A DNA stretch of 64,000 nucleotides from Pseudomonas sp. TH43. Lineage in GTDB: Bacteria; Pseudomonadota; Gammaproteobacteria; Pseudomonadales; Pseudomonadaceae. Made by a program: the position numbers and the translations under genes. This document shows positions 62,620 to 64,000 of this stretch, piece by piece. The stretch is from positions 1,436,001 to 1,500,000 of the forward strand of contig NZ_JAEKFI010000004.1 in assembly GCF_016650635.1 (NCBI RefSeq), written 5' to 3'. Position 1 is the first letter of the stretch; every line of letters begins with the position of its first letter. Below the pieces are notes generated by a model. That model was given only the letters and a program-made list of their open reading frames with translations. It searched no databases and was not told the DNA's origin.

Positions 62620-63058
62620 GCTCGGCCCCCGCGACAGACACGCTGACCGGTTCTTGCCCATGTGCTGGGTGCTTTCCAGCGTTGGACCTGCGCGTGTACC
62701 AACGATCCAGCCCGGTACAGAGAAGAATCGCCGCCAGGGTGAAAGTCCCTTGACCGACGCCATACAGCAGCGCCCGCAGCGGGTGATCCGGCAGCATCCA
62801 CAACAGCACCAGCGCTACCCAGATCGCCCACAACACCAGCTTCACGCGCAGAACCAGGATCATCGCCAACAGCCAGTTGAACACCAGGAAAAACTCGTAG
62901 AGGAATTTGCTGGTCAGGCGAATGTTCACCCCACGCGAGGTCAAACCGCCGTAGGTCGCGATGTACCAGTCGGCGGCAAAATTGTTCAGCAACGTGTAAC
63001 CCACACAGAAAACACTGTGGATCAACAGGCAGCAGATCAGGCGGGCTGGCAGGTTCAT
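62612..63058 (-). CDS. Membrane protein with GGLTSRGV motif (148 aa)
   Basis: I start at ATG 63058 (MNLPARLICCLLIHSVFCVGY). It has about four membrane helices, and a loop with YGGLTSRGVNIRLTSKF precedes helix 2. The following helices (FLYEFFLVFNWLLAMILVLRV, ALLYGVGQGTFTLAAILL) and the WYTRRS exit match the N-terminal 125 residues of the 63168-63947 protein, so the two are paralogues. It lacks the large C-terminal domain of that relative. Function unknown. Confidence 0.65.
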   Translation of the reverse strand: MNLPARLICCLLIHSVFCVGYTLLNNFAADWYIATYGGLTSRGVNIRLTSKFLYEFFLVFNWLLAMILVLRVKLVLWAIWVALVLLWMLPDHPLRALLYGVGQGTFTLAAILLCTGLDRWYTRRSNAGKHPAHGQEPVSVSVAGAEHA

Positions 63059-63167
63059 GCGACAGGCAACGATGAGTAGTAAGCGCCGGCCATTTCGATC
63101 GCAACCAACGACTGCAGCGCCGTCAGCCCGTAAAAAAGAGGCTGCTTGGGGAGGACGAGCAAAGTGA

Positions 63168-63947
63168 TCAGGCGCATTCCGGCACCCACCAGTCTTCGTA
63201 ACCTTGCGTGCCGGGATACAGTACTGTCGAGCCGCTGAACTCCGGGGGCCCACCGAAAACTTCAGTCACCCGAAAATTCCATTCGGACGATTCGAGCAGC
63301 GCGCCGTCAGCGGTGTACACGCGGAAAAAGTACTCACTGGCGAACAACTCGAACACACTCCCGAGCAATCCCAGCTTGTGATAGCCGGGCGCGTAGGTGA
63401 CGAGATAGCACTCGCCCGAATCGTTCGAGTGTCGGGTGATGGGCTCTGCCGTTACACCACCGAAAATCTTCAACCCAAGCAAAACGGTACATATGCATAC
63501 ACCGATCAGCGCGGTCACCAGCAGCAGTCGCGATGTCGCTCGACGCGGGTGAATCTTCAGCGGTTGCGCGCCCGCCTGCCGGCGCCAGCGGGTGTACACC
63601 GAGTTTATGGCGCTGCTCAGCAGGATCCCGCCAACCGTCAAGCCACCCGTAAGTGCGCAGTACGCCAAACCCCGGATGGGATACTGCGGCAGCAGGTAAA
63701 ACAGGATCGTCAGCATCATGAAAATTACCAGACCGAACTGAATGGCCTGGCGCTGGATGAAGACCAGAATCAGATTGAGAGAAACGAAAAAATAGAAAAT
63801 CAGGTACATCGCCATGCCAATGGCTACACCACGCGAGGTCAGTCCACCGACCAGCTGTTTGTAGGCCGGCACGGCATAGCCATTCAGGACGATATAAATC
63901 ACGCAGGCCAGCGCATGCACGGCCAATCCAATGAGTCGGGTACCCAT
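63168..63947 (-). CDS. Membrane protein with GGLTSRGV motif and C-terminal periplasmic-type domain (259 aa)
   Basis: Residues 1-125 form about four membrane helices with VGGLTSRGVAIGMAMYL and a VYTRWRRQ exit, like 62612-63058. A fifth helix at about 142-165 (LLLVTALIGVCICTVLLGLKIF) leads into an 85-residue domain (GECYLVTYAPGYHKLGLLGS, YFFRVYTADGALLESSEWNF, WWVPECA). The two cysteines at the ends of this domain could pair in the periplasm. The ATG at 63947 overlaps the preceding gene's stop (TGATG). Proposed immunity or effector partner. Confidence 0.65.
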   Translation of the reverse strand: MGTRLIGLAVHALACVIYIVLNGYAVPAYKQLVGGLTSRGVAIGMAMYLIFYFFVSLNLILVFIQRQAIQFGLVIFMMLTILFYLLPQYPIRGLAYCALTGGLTVGGILLSSAINSVYTRWRRQAGAQPLKIHPRRATSRLLLVTALIGVCICTVLLGLKIFGGVTAEPITRHSNDSGECYLVTYAPGYHKLGLLGSVFELFASEYFFRVYTADGALLESSEWNFRVTEVFGGPPEFSGSTVLYPGTQGYEDWWVPECA

Positions 63948-64000
63948 CAGTTTTCTATCACTTTATAAGGGGTATTGCTGATCACGCTGTTGGCCCAATG
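63947..64000 (-). CDS. Last codons of an unidentified gene
   Basis: An open frame enters from the window edge and ends after HWANSVISNTPYKVIEN at TGA 63949-63947. The stop overlaps the next ATG as TGATG, so it is translationally coupled to the membrane protein. Too short to name; it could be a T6SS effector. Confidence 0.5.
   Translation of the reverse strand, partial: HWANSVISNTPYKVIEN

Overview
The window looks like a chromosomal segment of a fluorescent Pseudomonas (P. fluorescens group). The basis is gene content and order: argB, pyrE/crc, rph/yicC/gmk/rpoZ/spoT/ridA and exbB-exbD-tonB/oxyR/recG. GC-rich codon use and the highly repeated extragenic palindromes typical of these species agree with this. 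No rRNA, tRNA, CRISPR array, intact insertion sequence or prophage was found.

Layout. 1-2865: the argB 3' end, a small three-gene islet of unknown function (zinc ribbon, cytoplasmic protein, membrane protein) and pyrE. 2948-6362: crc, an M24 peptidase-like gene, an AraC-type regulator and a DUF4870 membrane protein. 6391-12686: the housekeeping block rph, yicC, gmk, rpoZ, spoT, ridA and a lipoprotein. 12826-20755: an SDR gene, the ExbB-ExbD-TonB system, oxyR, recG and a YbaK-HDOD protein. 20756-22363: palindromic repeats, a small SCP2-like gene and a DUF6124-type gene behind a structured leader.

22384-43452 is a long accessory region entirely on the minus strand. It holds about 18 small secreted-protein genes, often overlapping by 1-14 bases. 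Two unrelated genes split it: a TIGR01777-type epimerase and a hydrolase/PEP-synthase-like fusion. The secreted proteins are mosaics of a few recurring modules: LprI-type lysozyme-inhibitor domains, a CPSxxF module, Sel1-like repeats and a TPR-like tail. One protein resembles the XAC2610 inhibitor. Part of the region is duplicated and carries a frameshifted gene and a gene fragment. At its upstream end lies a 1047-residue protein with an NlpC/P60-like domain, a degenerate M23-like domain, an EF-hand and a GH19/lysozyme-like domain, directly behind vgrG. I interpret the region as a type VI secretion (T6SS) peptidoglycan-hydrolase effector plus a reservoir of periplasmic immunity proteins.

43463-62166 is a T6SS operon on the minus strand: tssF, tssG, clpV, a sigma54 activator, a 46-residue lipoprotein (orfX), the FHA gene, tssJ, tssK, tssL, tssM, PppA-type phosphatase, Stk-type kinase and vgrG. 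The order matches the P. aeruginosa HSI-II cluster as I recall it. tssA, tssB, tssC, tssE and hcp are not in the window. 62194-64000 holds three overlapping or closely spaced membrane-protein genes and the last codons of another gene. They may be a second effector/immunity islet inserted in the T6SS operon.
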